From the NCBI GenBank assembly GCA_020073525.1, contig JAIQFA010000013.1, forward strand, positions 1 through 64,000: a DNA stretch of 64,000 nucleotides, given 5' to 3'. The DNA is from Terriglobia bacterium. Lineage in GTDB: Bacteria > Acidobacteriota > Terriglobia > Terriglobales > Acidobacteriaceae. Positions 1-9,583 of this stretch are shown here, piece after piece (the stretch's first letter is position 1; every line of letters begins with the position of its first letter). A program made the translations under genes and the position numbers. Below the pieces are notes generated by a model. The model ran no database searches and had not been told where the DNA came from. It saw only the letters and a list, made by a program, of their open reading frames with translations.

Positions 1-1
1 C

Positions 2-724
2 TTCCGGCTGCTGGACCCCGCAGCGGTAGCGGAGATCGGACGCAAGGACGGAGAGGAACTCCGCCCGGGCGAGAGCCCTATCGAGGTGTGTGCCTTGGCG
101 CGCGCCTTGCTTTCCGGAGAACGCGTGGCCTTGAACCTGCTCCAGCGGCTCTCCGGCATCGCCACGCTCACGCGCTGCTTTGTGCGTGAGGTGGCGGGCA
201 CAGGCGTGCAAATCCTGGATACCAGGAAGACCACTCCGGGGCTGCGCGCGCTGGAAAAATATGCGGTCCGCGTCGGCGGAGGCCGCAATCACCGCAAGGA
301 CCTGGCGGAAGCAGTCCTGATCAAGGAGAATCACATCCGAATGGCGGGCGGAGTCTCCTCGGCGCTCCAAGCAGCGCAGCCTGTCAAAGGCCGCGTGGCG
401 TGGACCGAAATCGAAGTGACGAATTTCGACGAGTTGCGCGACGCACTCAATCACAGCCCGGATGTCATCCTTCTTGATAATATGCAACCCGCGCAAGTGC
501 GCCAGGCGGTCGAACAGGTGCGCCTCGCGGAAGGCGCTCGGCGCGAACCCGCGCACGATCTTTCGCACGATATCTCGCGAAAGATTCGCATCGAGGCGTC
601 GGGTGGAATTACGCTGGCGAACGTAAGGGAGTTCGCGGAGACCGGCGTGGACTGGATTTCGGTCGGCGCGCTCACCCACTCTGCCCCGGCAGTGGACTTG
701 AGCTTCGAGATTGAACCCGCCTGA
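2..724 (+). CDS. nadC: Nicotinate-nucleotide pyrophosphorylase (carboxylating), 5'-truncated by window edge
   Basis: Catalyses quinolinate plus PRPP to nicotinate mononucleotide in de novo NAD synthesis in the cytosol. The frame is already open at base 2 (FRLLDPAAVAEIGRKDGEEL), so the ORF-track start at 86 is only an internal codon and the true start lies left of the window. Family motifs are visible: the ERVALNLLQRLSGIAT helix, DTRKTTPGLRALEKYAV with GGGRNHR (phosphate and quinolinate binding), KENHI, and a C-terminal IEASGGI / WISVGALTHS barrel end. The stop overlaps the nadB start by one base (TGATG), indicating translational coupling in a nadC-nadB operon. No nadA is seen in the window. 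Confidence 0.95.
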   Translation, partial: FRLLDPAAVAEIGRKDGEELRPGESPIEVCALARALLSGERVALNLLQRLSGIATLTRCFVREVAGTGVQILDTRKTTPGLRALEKYAVRVGGGRNHRKDLAEAVLIKENHIRMAGGVSSALQAAQPVKGRVAWTEIEVTNFDELRDALNHSPDVILLDNMQPAQVRQAVEQVRLAEGARREPAHDLSHDISRKIRIEASGGITLANVREFAETGVDWISVGALTHSAPAVDLSFEIEPA

Positions 725-2289
725 TGCAGGACACCTTACAGACCGATATTCTCGTCATCGGCAGCGGTCTGGCTGGCCTCGCGGCCGCCTGGAATGCCGC
801 CCAACGCGGTTGCCAAGTCACTCTGCTGACGCGCGCCTCGAACCCTACGGAAAGCAATACCGATCGGGCGCAGGGCGGGATCATCTATCGCGCGCCAGAG
901 GAATCCCCAGAGCAGCTTGTTGCCGACATCCTCTCGGTTGGTGGCGGCCTGAGTTCCCCCGAAGCCGCCCGCCTGCTGAGCCGTGAAGGCCCGCGTCTGG
1001 TGAAGGAAATTCTGATTGACGAGCTGGGCGTTCCCTTTGATTTCTCCACGGAAAATCCCGGGCAGCTTGACCTGACCCGCGAGGCGGGTCATTCCCTGCC
1101 CCGGATCATTCACCACAAGGATCAATCCGGCTCCGCGATTGAGCGAGCGTTCCTTGACCGGGTCCGCTCGCGCCCGAACGTGAAGGTGATTCCTCATGCG
1201 ACCGCCGTGGACTTGCTGACCGTCTCGCACCACTCCCTTGAGCCCACCGACGTCTATCGCCTACTGACCTGCGTCGGGGCCTACGTGCTCGATCAGACGA
1301 CGGGGAAAATCTTCTCTCTCCTGGCCAAGGAAACCATTCTTGCCACGGGCGGGCTGGGTAGCGTCTTCCTGCATACGACGAATCCTCCCGGGGCGCGCGG
1401 CGATGGCATCGCCATGGCCTACCGCGCTGGAGCCCGCTGCATGAACATGCAGTACATCCAATTCCACCCGACCGCGCTGCTGGCGCCCGACGGCTGCTTC
1501 CTGATTTCCGAGACGGTGCGCGGCGAGGGAGGCCGTCTGGTGGATCGTCGTGGGAAGGAATTTATGCAACGATTCCATCCCGATGGCTCGCTGGCGCCGC
1601 GCGACATCGCCGCGCGCGCCATCTACCAAACGATGCTGGAGTCGGGCGAGCCTTGCGTTTACCTGGACATTACACACAAGCCTGCCGATCAGCTTCGCGA
1701 ACGTTTTCCCGGCATCTACGCCGTGTGCATGGAGCGCGGCATCGACCTCACCCGCGAACCCATCCCGGTGGTCCCCGCCGCGCACTATAGCTGCGGCGGC
1801 ATTGCGACCGACGATTGCGGTCGAACGACCGTGGGGCGGCTGCGGGCCGCTGGCGAGGTCGCATGCACCGGATTGCACGGTGCCAACCGCCTGGCCAGCA
1901 CATCCCTGCTCGAATGCCTGGTTTGGGGAACGCGGGCCGGGGCGCAAGCCGCTGAAGGCATCCGGCGCGGCGACGATTTCTATTTTCCCAAGGTCGCGGA
2001 CTGGCGCTATGAACACGAACCGGCGGACCCCGCCCTCATCACTCAGGATTGGCTGACGATCCAGCACACGATGTGGAATTATGTCGGCCTGATCCGAAGC
2101 GAGAGACGTCTGAATCGGGCGATGCGGATCTTGCGCGAACTCGACCTCGAGATCGCGCGTTTCTACGAAAAGTGCGAGGTCAGCGATTCCATCATCGGCC
2201 TGCGCAATGGTATCCTCACAGCTTTTCTGATACTGGAAGCCGCGCAACAATCCCGCGAAAGCCGCGGCGGCCATTACCGGATCAACTGA
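724..2289 (+). CDS. nadB: L-aspartate oxidase
   Basis: FAD-dependent oxidation of L-aspartate to iminoaspartate, the first step of de novo NAD synthesis. The 521-residue length is normal for the family. The N-terminus has the FAD dinucleotide fold (DILVIGSGLAGLAAAWNAA), followed by the SNTDRAQGGI segment, the flavin-fold HHTTNPPGARGDGIAMAYRAGA-type region and QFHPTAL. The C-terminal half has the RGEGGRLVDRRG and HYSCGGIATDDCGRT motifs and the substrate/FAD loop GANRLASTSLLECLVWG. The ATG overlaps the nadC stop, so the two are co-transcribed and quinolinate made with NadA would pass to NadC. Confidence 0.95.
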   Translation: MQDTLQTDILVIGSGLAGLAAAWNAAQRGCQVTLLTRASNPTESNTDRAQGGIIYRAPEESPEQLVADILSVGGGLSSPEAARLLSREGPRLVKEILIDELGVPFDFSTENPGQLDLTREAGHSLPRIIHHKDQSGSAIERAFLDRVRSRPNVKVIPHATAVDLLTVSHHSLEPTDVYRLLTCVGAYVLDQTTGKIFSLLAKETILATGGLGSVFLHTTNPPGARGDGIAMAYRAGARCMNMQYIQFHPTALLAPDGCFLISETVRGEGGRLVDRRGKEFMQRFHPDGSLAPRDIAARAIYQTMLESGEPCVYLDITHKPADQLRERFPGIYAVCMERGIDLTREPIPVVPAAHYSCGGIATDDCGRTTVGRLRAAGEVACTGLHGANRLASTSLLECLVWGTRAGAQAAEGIRRGDDFYFPKVADWRYEHEPADPALITQDWLTIQHTMWNYVGLIRSERRLNRAMRILRELDLEIARFYEKCEVSDSIIGLRNGILTAFLILEAAQQSRESRGGHYRIN

Positions 2290-2383
2290 GGTAAATCATC
2301 ATTAAGTGGGTATGTCGCCCGCGATTACCATCGATTGGGAACTCGTTTTCGAGCGGCTGGTTTCGCGGCGGCGGGCCGCGTTT

Positions 2384-2421
2384 CGTCAGTCCTCCTTTCG
2401 CTCACTGAACGAAAACTGACG
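2384..2421. terminator. Possible bidirectional hairpin between nadB and the convergent receptor gene
   Basis: CGTCAGT and ACTGACG form an outer stem and TTTCG/CGAAA an inner stem, with a small bulge and a nine-base loop. It lies in the convergent gap between the nadB stop and the receptor stop at 2481. There is no clear T-run on either strand, so a terminator role is inferred from position only. Confidence 0.3.
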
Positions 2422-2480
2422 TTAGCAAGCTCACCTCGCCCCACCGCACTCACGCAGGTTGGCCGAAGGGACACAGTGTT

Positions 2481-4304
2481 TTACGGTCGCTGGTTCCGTA
2501 CGAAGAGCACCAGTTGGATGCCTCCCATCACGGTGCGGCCGGGCATGGCTACAGCCGGAATGTCGTGGTAGCTCGTGCTGCCCAGGTTGGAAAATTGGAT
2601 ATATGGCCGAATCAAGCCGTGGCTACGGCTTGCCGCCAGATCCCAAATTGCATAGGCAGTCTGACCAAGCCGTTGAGTGGCACCCACGCGCGTGCGTATG
2701 CTCAGCAAATCGTGGAATTCACCCAGCCAGGAAAAGACTCCATTGTGGCCCGGGTAGTTGAAGACGTACTTTGAGGTGAGCCCCACCTGCTCCTGCTGGC
2801 TGGCATGCAACGCGGTGTAGGCCAAATCGATCTCTTGGGATTTCGGTAGCCGGACTCTTATTGTGGCCTCCGCTCCTAGAAAGCCTAGGTACGAGATGTT
2901 AGTCGCTTGCCAGGGCACATTGGGCGAACTTCGAACGTAGTCGATATCGTTTCGGTCAAGCCGTCGGAAAACCGTGAGCTGGGCCGAGACTTTGCCTCCT
3001 GGATTCCACTCTGGTCCGCCTTCAAAACTCCACGCAGACTCAGGTTTCAGCAAGGGATTGCCCAGATTTGCGGGATCGCTGTAGTACAGGTCTGTGTAGG
3101 TCGGCAATCGAAATGCGCGACTCACGCTTCCACGCAACCTCAACCCGCCTTTCACCCAGAGACCTCCGGCAACGGTTGGGGCGAACTCGCCGCGGCCTCC
3201 GCTAAAGACTTCCTCGCGTGCGCCTACAGAGAGAAAGAGCCGCTGAAAAAGCTGGATGTCGAGGTTCAGGTACCCGGCGCCGCGATTTCGCGCGTGGTGA
3301 CCAAGATTGTTGCTGTCGATCTCGTCGCCATCGGCATCGAGCCCGTAGCTGAAGGTAAAGTCGTTAGCAACCGTCGACTTGCGACGCACGGCTGCCTGCC
3401 AGCTCTGGCTTATGTGGTTATTTTCATAAAGCGCCGGATCATTGCGAACCAGCACAAATTCGTCCGAGTGGCGCCGGTAGCCGAAAGCCACGCTCGTGTT
3501 CGCGGTCAGTTCCTGGTTGATCGAGGCAAACCAGCTCTTGGTTCGTTCCCAGGAATTGAAGTTGCCGTAGAACTGGTCGGCTCCGAACGGACGATCGCTC
3601 CCGGCGAACAAGATGGTGGTAGCTCCCAGCGGGGTCGTGAAGCGCGTTTCAGAAGATGCCGAACTGCTTCGGTAGTCGCGGTCCGGCCGGAAGCCGGTGG
3701 AGAGTTCTCGGCTTGCCGCCACCTGCTCCGAGAACGCTCGTCCGAGGTACGAGAGATCCAGCCCTTGTTGATTGGTTCCGAAATTTCCAGCCCCGATTTG
3801 AGCCCGGATCTCCGTCTTGTTGGGTCGGGCGGTAATGAAGTTCACCGCACCACCGAGAGCGTCTGCGCCATACAATGTCGACCCAGCCCCATGCAGGACC
3901 TCGATGCGCGACACGGTCTCCAACGGAACCGGAATGTCCATGTCGTGGTGACCCGATTGGGCATCGTTGATGCGTAGTCCGTTGATCAATACCAAGGACT
4001 GCTCAAATGTCGCCCCCCGGATGGAAAGATCGGACTGAACGCCACTTGCCGCTCGCTGCTCAAGGTCCACGGAAGGGTCCAGATGCAAGTAGTCGACGAA
4101 AGAATTGAAGAGAAGCGGCTGGTCGTGGGCATCGAGCGAAACAACCGACCGGTTAGCCTCTGAAAGAGGCGCCGGTTCAAAGGTCCCGGTCACCACGACT
4201 GTCTCCGTGTCGGTCGCGATCTTCTGGTTGGTCGCGGACTGCTGGGGGAAAACGGCGGTCGAGCTCAGCAACAGCAGTACAAAACAGGCTCTCTGGAAGA
4301 TCAA
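2481..4304 (-). CDS. TonB-dependent outer-membrane receptor, BtuB/vitamin B12 type
   Basis: A 607-residue outer-membrane receptor with a signal peptide (FVLLLLSSTAVFPQ), a TonB-box-like TETVVVTGT, and a plug domain with SIRGATFEQSLVLINGLRINDAQSGHHDMDIPV, EVLHGAGSTLYGADALGGAVNF and then the 22-strand barrel. The size and short plug fit the BtuB/cobalamin-siderophore branch rather than the 1050-residue Oar-like receptors elsewhere in the window. The start is a TTG preceded by AGGAG at six bases. The substrate is not established: the upstream gap of about 110 bases is too short for a cobalamin riboswitch and none is visible. It is co-oriented with and downstream of sdaA. Confidence 0.85.
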   Translation of the reverse strand: MIFQRACFVLLLLSSTAVFPQQSATNQKIATDTETVVVTGTFEPAPLSEANRSVVSLDAHDQPLLFNSFVDYLHLDPSVDLEQRAASGVQSDLSIRGATFEQSLVLINGLRINDAQSGHHDMDIPVPLETVSRIEVLHGAGSTLYGADALGGAVNFITARPNKTEIRAQIGAGNFGTNQQGLDLSYLGRAFSEQVAASRELSTGFRPDRDYRSSSASSETRFTTPLGATTILFAGSDRPFGADQFYGNFNSWERTKSWFASINQELTANTSVAFGYRRHSDEFVLVRNDPALYENNHISQSWQAAVRRKSTVANDFTFSYGLDADGDEIDSNNLGHHARNRGAGYLNLDIQLFQRLFLSVGAREEVFSGGRGEFAPTVAGGLWVKGGLRLRGSVSRAFRLPTYTDLYYSDPANLGNPLLKPESAWSFEGGPEWNPGGKVSAQLTVFRRLDRNDIDYVRSSPNVPWQATNISYLGFLGAEATIRVRLPKSQEIDLAYTALHASQQEQVGLTSKYVFNYPGHNGVFSWLGEFHDLLSIRTRVGATQRLGQTAYAIWDLAASRSHGLIRPYIQFSNLGSTSYHDIPAVAMPGRTVMGGIQLVLFVRNQRP

Positions 4305-4417
4305 TTCAGTCTCCTGGGCAAAGCTCTGAGGCTAACGGCATGAATCGATGACTATTGGGAAGATGCTAGAGGTTGTACTGGGTGGGAACAGACTTCGAAC
4401 GGTTCCCGGATCGAGCT

Positions 4418-5785
4418 TCAGCACTCAACAACGTTGACCGCAAGGCCGGCGAGGGAGGTTTCCTTGTATTTTGCCTGCATGTCCCGGCCGGTCTCATACA
4501 TCGTGCGAATGACCTGGTCGAGAGAGACCTTGTGGTCGCCAGCCCCCTGCATTGCCATTCGTGCTGCGTTGACGGCTTTGACTGCGCCAAAAGCATTTCG
4601 CTCGATACAGGGAATCTGCACTAAGCCTCCAATCGGATCACAGGTCATGCCGAGGTTGTGTTCCATGCCAATCTCGGCTGCATGCTCAACTTGTTCGTTG
4701 GTTCCGTTTAACGCAGCCACCAGGCCACCGGCAGCCATGGAGCAGGCCACCCCGACTTCCCCCTGACAGCCGACTTCGGCACCGGAGATCGAAGCATTCT
4801 CCTTGTAGAGAATTCCAATGGCACCCGCTGTGAGGAAGTAACGAAAGATACCCTCGTCATCCGTCTTTTCGACAAACTTTTCGTAATAGTGGGCCACTGC
4901 GGGTACAACACCGGCGGCGCCGTTGGTGGGCGCGGTAACCACTCGCCCCCCGGCGGCGTTCTCCTCGTTCACCGCGATGGCGAACAGGTTGATCCAATCG
5001 ATCACCGCAAGTGGGTCGGCGTCAGCTCGGCTAGAAAGTTCTCGATACAAGCGCGGGGCGCGCCGCAGGACATCGAGTCCGCCGGCGAGGATTCCTTCGG
5101 TCCCAATGCCGCGGTAGGTACAGTCCTTCATCACCTGCCATATGCGAGCGACGCCGCGTCTGATCTCCGTCTCCGATCGCCACATCTTTTCGTTTTCGAG
5201 TACTATCTCCCAGATCTGTTTCTGGTGTTCCTCGCCAAGTCGTAACAAATCCGCGGCACTCTTGAACGGATACGGAATGTCCACTCCGACGAACTCTCCT
5301 GGATTTGCTTCTTCACCCTCGGCAATTACGAACCCGCCGCCTATGGAGTACAAAGTCTTCCGTTCCAACTCGATCCCGTCCCAGTCGGAGGCGGTGAAGA
5401 CCATGCCGTTGGAGTGACCCGCGAGAACTTCTGTCTTGTGAAACACAATGTCTTTCTCTGGGTTGAAATCAATTGGCCGTTTCCCCAATAGGGGTAACAC
5501 ACCCTCGTCTCGAATCTGGGACAGCTTGGAGTCGATGGTGGAAGGGTCGATCTCTTCGGGCAGTTCCCCCATGAGGCCAAGCATCACCGCTCGATCCGTG
5601 CCGTGTCCTTTCCCTGTGAGAGCAAGCGATCCGTAGAGGCTCACTTTGATGGTCTGTGTTCCCACTAGGTGGCCACGTAGTTCTAGGCCTTGGGCGAACC
5701 GCCGCGCCGCCCGCATCGGGCCCACGGTATGGGAACTGGACGGACCAATACCGATCTTGAACAAATCAAGAATGCTGATTGTCAT
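4418..5785 (-). CDS. sdaA: L-serine dehydratase (ammonia-lyase), iron-sulfur type
   Basis: Converts L-serine to pyruvate and ammonia with a 4Fe-4S cluster. I chose the ATG at 5785 ([24 protein letters not shown]), which gives 455 residues, the size of E. coli SdaA. The ORF-track extension to 5905 reads back into the neighbouring gene. The alpha and beta domains are fused. [45 protein letters not shown] and [23 protein letters not shown] supply the active site and the cysteines for the cluster, and the protein ends in VNVVEC with a C-terminal cysteine typical of this family. It lies 34 bases downstream of the CADD-like gene on the same strand. Confidence 0.95.
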   Translation of the reverse strand: MTISILDLFKIGIGPSSSHTVGPMRAARRFAQGLELRGHLVGTQTIKVSLYGSLALTGKGHGTDRAVMLGLMGELPEEIDPSTIDSKLSQIRDEGVLPLLGKRPIDFNPEKDIVFHKTEVLAGHSNGMVFTASDWDGIELERKTLYSIGGGFVIAEGEEANPGEFVGVDIPYPFKSAADLLRLGEEHQKQIWEIVLENEKMWRSETEIRRGVARIWQVMKDCTYRGIGTEGILAGGLDVLRRAPRLYRELSSRADADPLAVIDWINLFAIAVNEENAAGGRVVTAPTNGAAGVVPAVAHYYEKFVEKTDDEGIFRYFLTAGAIGILYKENASISGAEVGCQGEVGVACSMAAGGLVAALNGTNEQVEHAAEIGMEHNLGMTCDPIGGLVQIPCIERNAFGAVKAVNAARMAMQGAGDHKVSLDQVIRTMYETGRDMQAKYKETSLAGLAVNVVEC

Positions 5786-5819
5786 AAGTTTGCATTGCCC
5801 GGCTGATGTCAACCTGCGC

Positions 5820-6515
5820 TTAGGAAGTCTGCGCCAGCCTCTCCAGGCAGGTGCTTTCAATTCCATCCAATGCTTTCCAAAGGAGCTCAGCCGCCGCCTC
5901 GGCACTCTTGAGCGCCGCCTCGACCGCTACCAAGTTAGCCTGCAGACGCTTCCCAAGCTGCTCGCGCCAGACCTTGGCATGATGGATATCGGCCGTCATG
6001 TGGACGATGAAGTACTGGCAGGTGCGCTCGTTGGCACTGTACTTCTCGCGGAGTCCTCGCGCCTTCTCTTTGGATATTCGTGGTACCTGAGATTCGTACG
6101 CGTAGAAAGCCGCCAGAGCTTGTTCCGGTGTACCTTCCCTGGCCACTGTCTCAAAAAAGTGGATCAGGTTCTCGATCTCTGGGGACGGATCCTCTTCCAG
6201 GAAAAACTGTCCCATTCCAACGCCTTCCCCGAAGTTGCGCCAGAGATCGGCGTGGGAAGGTTCATTTCTGCGGCCTAGCTCATCATACAGGTTGTCCAAA
6301 ACTGCCTGTCGAAGATCACTCTGTGGCAGTCGGCGCGCAAAATAAGCCAGTGCGCGAGGAAACGATTCTACGTGATGGTAATAATCCCGCGCGTAGTCCT
6401 GCAGATCTTCACGGGTCAGCACACCTTTACTCCAGGCTTGATAAAAAGGATGTCGAAGTAGGTCATACCGGGCAATGCAGTCGTCTAATCGACTAAAGAA
6501 TTCATCCGTTACCAC
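5820..6515 (-). CDS. CADD-like haem-oxygenase-fold protein (TenA/PqqC superfamily; putative pABA synthesis)
   Basis: A 231-residue all-helical protein resembling the chlamydial CADD group, in which a di-metal protein is thought to make para-aminobenzoate by sacrificing its own tyrosine. Candidate metal ligands occur in order: [15 protein letters not shown] (Glu, His), [17 protein letters not shown] (Glu), and [12 protein letters not shown] (His, Asp, His). Aromatic residues [16 protein letters not shown] are near the N-terminus. The start is a GTG at 6515 with GGAGG just upstream. It is probably co-transcribed with sdaA 34 bases downstream. Serine catabolism and folate supply both touch one-carbon metabolism, but a functional link is only an inference. 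Confidence 0.75.
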   Translation of the reverse strand: MVTDEFFSRLDDCIARYDLLRHPFYQAWSKGVLTREDLQDYARDYYHHVESFPRALAYFARRLPQSDLRQAVLDNLYDELGRRNEPSHADLWRNFGEGVGMGQFFLEEDPSPEIENLIHFFETVAREGTPEQALAAFYAYESQVPRISKEKARGLREKYSANERTCQYFIVHMTADIHHAKVWREQLGKRLQANLVAVEAALKSAEAAAELLWKALDGIESTCLERLAQTS

Positions 6516-6591
6516 AACCCCTCCTATGGAAGAAATTGTTGCAAGCGCTCCATTTCAGACTTGTCCTGGGTCATTGAGTTCGTAATGGAAA

Positions 6592-6617
6592 AGGCCGTCA
6601 TTGGCTGGTGACGGCCT
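6592..6617 (-). terminator. Perfect 9-bp hairpin followed by T-run on the minus strand
   Basis: AGGCCGTCA and TGACGGCCT pair perfectly around an eight-base loop. Read on the minus strand the hairpin is followed by TTTTCC, the arrangement of an intrinsic terminator. It would end transcription from the small gene at 6788-7042 before the CADD-like gene. Confidence 0.6.
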
Positions 6618-6787
6618 GAGGAGTTACCCCTGCCAGCGTCATCCACTTCGAATAACACGGCGGAAAGTGATGGGCACGAACGGAAGGGCGATGCTTTTCT
6701 CGCCGTCAGGTGTTTTCAACGGAGTCGGCGCTTTCACAGCACGACTAGACCTACGGGGCACGGCGGCCCTCGATTTGAACTCGACTC

Positions 6788-7042
6788 TCATCCGAGCACG
6801 CGCTTCGCCAATTCCTCGTATTCGCCTGGGAGAACATATCCCCGCAGAAAGCAGTTCGCAGCAACCGAATAGGCTCGCAAGTCGGCCCGCGTAAAGTACG
6901 TAGTTGCTCGGCATGGCGAAACGCAAGTCAGTTTGTACCGGCTTTCATCTTGTCTGGAATCGTAGCGCTTGATCCTGCTCGTCATGGTCACGAGAAATAC
7001 GCGCTCACACTTCGCGCACATGATCCCGACATATAGCGCCAT
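6788..7042 (-). CDS. Small conserved-looking protein with Cys pairs (possible zinc ribbon)
   Basis: An 84-residue protein starting MALYVGIMCAKCERVFLVT, with a CxxC pair near the N-terminus and a second pair of cysteines (LTCVSPCRATTYFTRADLRAY) that could complete a metal site. The C-terminus RGYVLPGEYEEL is acidic. The composition looks like real protein and differs from shadow ORFs. Small proteins of this general shape occur in acidobacterial genomes, but I cannot name a family with certainty. It sits alone between a hairpin terminator and a gene-poor stretch. Confidence 0.55.
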   Translation of the reverse strand: MALYVGIMCAKCERVFLVTMTSRIKRYDSRQDESRYKLTCVSPCRATTYFTRADLRAYSVAANCFLRGYVLPGEYEELAKRVLG

Positions 7043-7202
7043 CGTTTTCTGAAGAACTACATGCTTTCGATACTGCTGGCTGCAGATGACGGACCCTGTT
7101 CCGTAACCTGTCTAGCCTTAACGCCATGGGAACGTAGGCAACCACAAACCCGGCACCCACACCCAGCACAAACATGAGGAGTGCAAGCGGTTCGCATCCC
7201 AT
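7005..7202 (-). CDS. Possible single-pass small membrane protein
   Basis: A 65-residue ORF with one predicted membrane helix at the N-terminus (LALLMFVLGVGAGFVVAYVPMAL) followed by a basic tail (LRLDRLRNRVRHLQ). It overlaps the 84-residue gene start by 38 bases in another frame. The helix followed by positive charges is sensible for a membrane protein, but there is no homology I recognise and no strong ribosome site. It may be spurious. Confidence 0.3.
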   Translation of the reverse strand: MGCEPLALLMFVLGVGAGFVVAYVPMALRLDRLRNRVRHLQPAVSKACSSSENDGAICRDHVREV

Positions 7203-7354
7203 GCAAAGCGTCTCCTGGGTCGGACCAAGTCAAGGAAAAGCGTCGGGTGATTAACCCGGCACAGTCCTGTAGGGTTCGACGGTCCAGCACACCTGGCAGG
7301 ACAGGAGGGCGATCCGTGCCCAGACACACTAAACCTGCCGTGTTCTATTACTAA

Positions 7355-7592
7355 TACCGCTCAAACGCATGATTTGTACCACCCTGAGACTGAAGAATTG
7401 CAGACGTCTTCAACAAAGGCCGGAGGATGACGGGGTCAGTGGACAGTCAGGGGTGGGTCCGGTGATCGTTCTTCGTCATCGCCGCGTGCACCGCCTTCCA
7501 AGCCTCCGCCGCCCAATCGGGCGCTGGTTTCAACTCGGGCGCGCAACCTCTTTCCCAGCGGCCTCCACTCCGTCGAGCACGGCTGAGGAATT
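7355..7592 (-). pseudogene. Degenerate dispersed repeat, element A copy 1 (frameshifted gene fragment)
   Basis: On the minus strand this reads AVLDGVEAAGKEV, then shifts frame and continues LKPAPDWAAEAWKAVHAAMTKND. A second copy at 28970-29160 reads the same peptide without the shift (AAGKEVSPLPELKPAPDWAAEA). Copy 1 lacks four bases relative to copy 2 at the break. The flanking sequence back to about 7355 (aatac..caaacg..ttgtaccacc) is also shared with about 28850. The stretch between 7203 and 7592 holds nothing else I can support. Confidence 0.5.
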
Positions 7593-7813
7593 CAATTGTG
7601 CGGCGGCAAATCGACCGTCGGCTTCTTCCGCTCGGACTCTTCTTTTTGCGTTTGCACCCAAGCTGTTTTCATGGCCGCCCATCGGGCCGCGCGTTCGGGA
7701 TCTGCGGGCAGCGTGGCCTCACGCCAACTTCTGATTCTGTTTGGGCTAACGCTGAGGTCGGGAAAGTTGTAAGTATGGCCAACAGCGGCAATGGGAAATT
7801 CCAAAAAGTCCAT
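7592..7813 (-). pseudogene. Short ORF of repeat element B, copy 1 (73 codons)
   Basis: A 73-codon frame ending RAARWAAMKTAWVQTQKEESERKKPTVDLPPHN. A truncated copy at 39998-40102 encodes RAARWTAMKTAWVLTQKEESERKKPTADSPPHN, with mostly silent or conservative changes, so the C-terminus was once translated. The function is unknown. The N-terminal half (MDFLEFPIAAVGHTYNFPDLSVS) has no counterpart in the window. It may be an intact small gene, or a remnant with a chance N-terminus. Confidence 0.4.
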
Positions 7814-7874
7814 CTTCCGATCAGATTACATTTAGTCACGGCTTAGCAGGTCCTTGTACGTCCGGCTCTTCCCT

Positions 7875-9383
7875 TCAATGTGTGTAGAGCTGTCTTTTTG
7901 AAGGCGCTGACGAATTTGCGACCGCAGGCTTACCTTCGCACTCGACACGGATTGACGAGTACCACATCTGCTGAGTGCCGGTACGACCGTCCATCCACAG
8001 CGCATGAAAAATACCATCTGGGCCGGCCGTGGTGTTGAGATAGTCGCCCAGGCGTCCATTCTTAAACCCAAATTGCTCATAGTCCGGAGTTGGTTGCGAC
8101 GCCAGCGGGACGGTCGGTAGGAAGGTGGCTCCGCCATCGAGAGAGGCGGTGATGTAGCGCTGATAGGAAGCGGACCGCTTGTCCGCAGCATCCTCCGGCG
8201 CCGTAAAACGATACCAGCTCAGGATCAGTACGCCCCGGTTGTTGACCGATACCGTCGGCAGCACGCTGGACTCCAAAACTCCTTCGCGGTTGTCTATCGC
8301 CGCCGTCTCAACGACGTTCGGCGCGCTCCAGATATCCCCGCCATCGGAGAACGAAAAAAACAGTTTCCGCATTTGCGTCGCAGCATCTTCTTCCATCCAG
8401 GCGGTATAAAGCCGGCCGTCAAAGGGACCCAATGTGGTATCAATGGCATAACCGATTCCCCACCAAGAGACCCGGCCAGATTTCATCAAGGGACTGCCAT
8501 CAGCAAGATGGAGTTGACGCGGCCTTGCGAACGTCTTTCCGCCATCATCGGAAAACGTGATCCAATGATAGGAATTAGGCGAGTCAAGGTTGATTTTCCC
8601 GTTTGTTGTAACACCGGCAACAAAGGGAAGACTCAACCTTCCTTCACGTGATACCAGGAGGGACATCACAGATCCGACCAGAAAGTAATCCGGGCCCAAG
8701 GCATCGACTGTTGTCATCTTCTTGACATCCCAGTTCATGCCACGATCTTTGGAGACAGTGAAAAAAAGGGTATCCACAGCCCTACTGTTTTCCTTGGTCC
8801 GATCACCTCCCAATCCATAGAGATTTCCGCCATACGAGCCTTTGCCAAGATCCGTTGCTAACGTCACATGATCGATGAATCCGCTGACCCGCGTAGGGAC
8901 GGTCCAACTCCGTCCCTGGTCGGTCGAGCGGCTGAGGAAGTTGCCTTTCTCTCCAATTGTGTAGTAGTAAGCAGTCCCACGGCGGTCGAAGATGAGCGTA
9001 GCGTCCCCTTCCCTGAAGGTTGCAGCCGGCCGCTTTCCCCTGCGCCAGCTTCTGCCGCCATCTTCGCTCACATAGGCAAGAGCTTCCTGAGCGCTGCTGT
9101 CTTTGGGATCCCCGAGATGATAAAGACCTGAAGCAATCAGATTGCGGCTATTCTTTGGATTAACGGCAATCTGGGTTTCGTAGACGTAAGCTCCAAGCCT
9201 TTTCGCAATATCGCTAACTTGGATGTTGTCTCCCACCATTAAACGGCAGCTCCCGCTTCCGGCAAGGCTAACGGCTCGGGTCTTTGAACCACTCTCTCTT
9301 TCCTGTGCAATAGCTGCTTCGCCGGTGCCGAAACAGACTACAGCGGTCAATAGAAGTATCAATGCGTGACGCGGATTGCTCAT
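7875..9383 (-). CDS. Exported Asp-box (BNR/sialidase-fold) protein, cassette I
   Basis: A secreted beta-propeller protein of 502 residues. The ATG at 9383 is chosen because GGAGG precedes it and a signal peptide follows (ALILLLTAVVCFGTGEAAIAQ); the ORF-track start lies upstream of this. Repeated Asp-box motifs S-x-D-x-G-x-x-W/F are visible (SEDGGRSW, STDQGRSW, SKDRGMNW, SDDGGKTF, SLDGGATF), the hallmark of six-bladed sialidase-type propellers. FHALWMDGRTGTQQMWYSSIRV near the end is shared with the proteins at 32327 and 41153. The catalytic residues of true sialidases were not recognised, so sialidase activity should not be assumed. It is last in cassette I, downstream of an Oar-like receptor. 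Confidence 0.8.
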   Translation of the reverse strand: MSNPRHALILLLTAVVCFGTGEAAIAQERESGSKTRAVSLAGSGSCRLMVGDNIQVSDIAKRLGAYVYETQIAVNPKNSRNLIASGLYHLGDPKDSSAQEALAYVSEDGGRSWRRGKRPAATFREGDATLIFDRRGTAYYYTIGEKGNFLSRSTDQGRSWTVPTRVSGFIDHVTLATDLGKGSYGGNLYGLGGDRTKENSRAVDTLFFTVSKDRGMNWDVKKMTTVDALGPDYFLVGSVMSLLVSREGRLSLPFVAGVTTNGKINLDSPNSYHWITFSDDGGKTFARPRQLHLADGSPLMKSGRVSWWGIGYAIDTTLGPFDGRLYTAWMEEDAATQMRKLFFSFSDGGDIWSAPNVVETAAIDNREGVLESSVLPTVSVNNRGVLILSWYRFTAPEDAADKRSASYQRYITASLDGGATFLPTVPLASQPTPDYEQFGFKNGRLGDYLNTTAGPDGIFHALWMDGRTGTQQMWYSSIRVECEGKPAVANSSAPSKRQLYTH

Positions 9384-9583
9384 GTTAATCCTCCGAATAA
9401 CGATATTGGGGTCATTCACGACAATCCCAAAAGCATTTACAACTTGAGTAGCCATGAGGAATTTCACCCCGAGGCCCCTCTAGCTTCTTCCCTGCAAAGC
9501 GGGTCCGAAGGGCCACCCCTTTATTGACTACGCAGATACGCGAACCAGTCTGCGACGGGCAGACTGCTTTGCTCGTGGCACAC

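Noticed and set aside
1261-2274. Long minus-strand ORF opposite nadB
   Set aside because: It is a shadow of nadB caused by high GC in third positions, with no family features.
2907-3977. 356-codon plus-strand ORF opposite the BtuB-like receptor
   Set aside because: Shadow frame; the minus strand carries clear receptor motifs throughout.
4305-4417. Cobalamin riboswitch upstream of the BtuB-like receptor
   Set aside because: The gap is only about 110 bases and no B12-box-like conserved core was visible.
7875-9383. True sialidase activity for the Asp-box proteins
   Set aside because: Asp boxes are structural; the catalytic Arg triad, Tyr and Asp of sialidases were not recognised.
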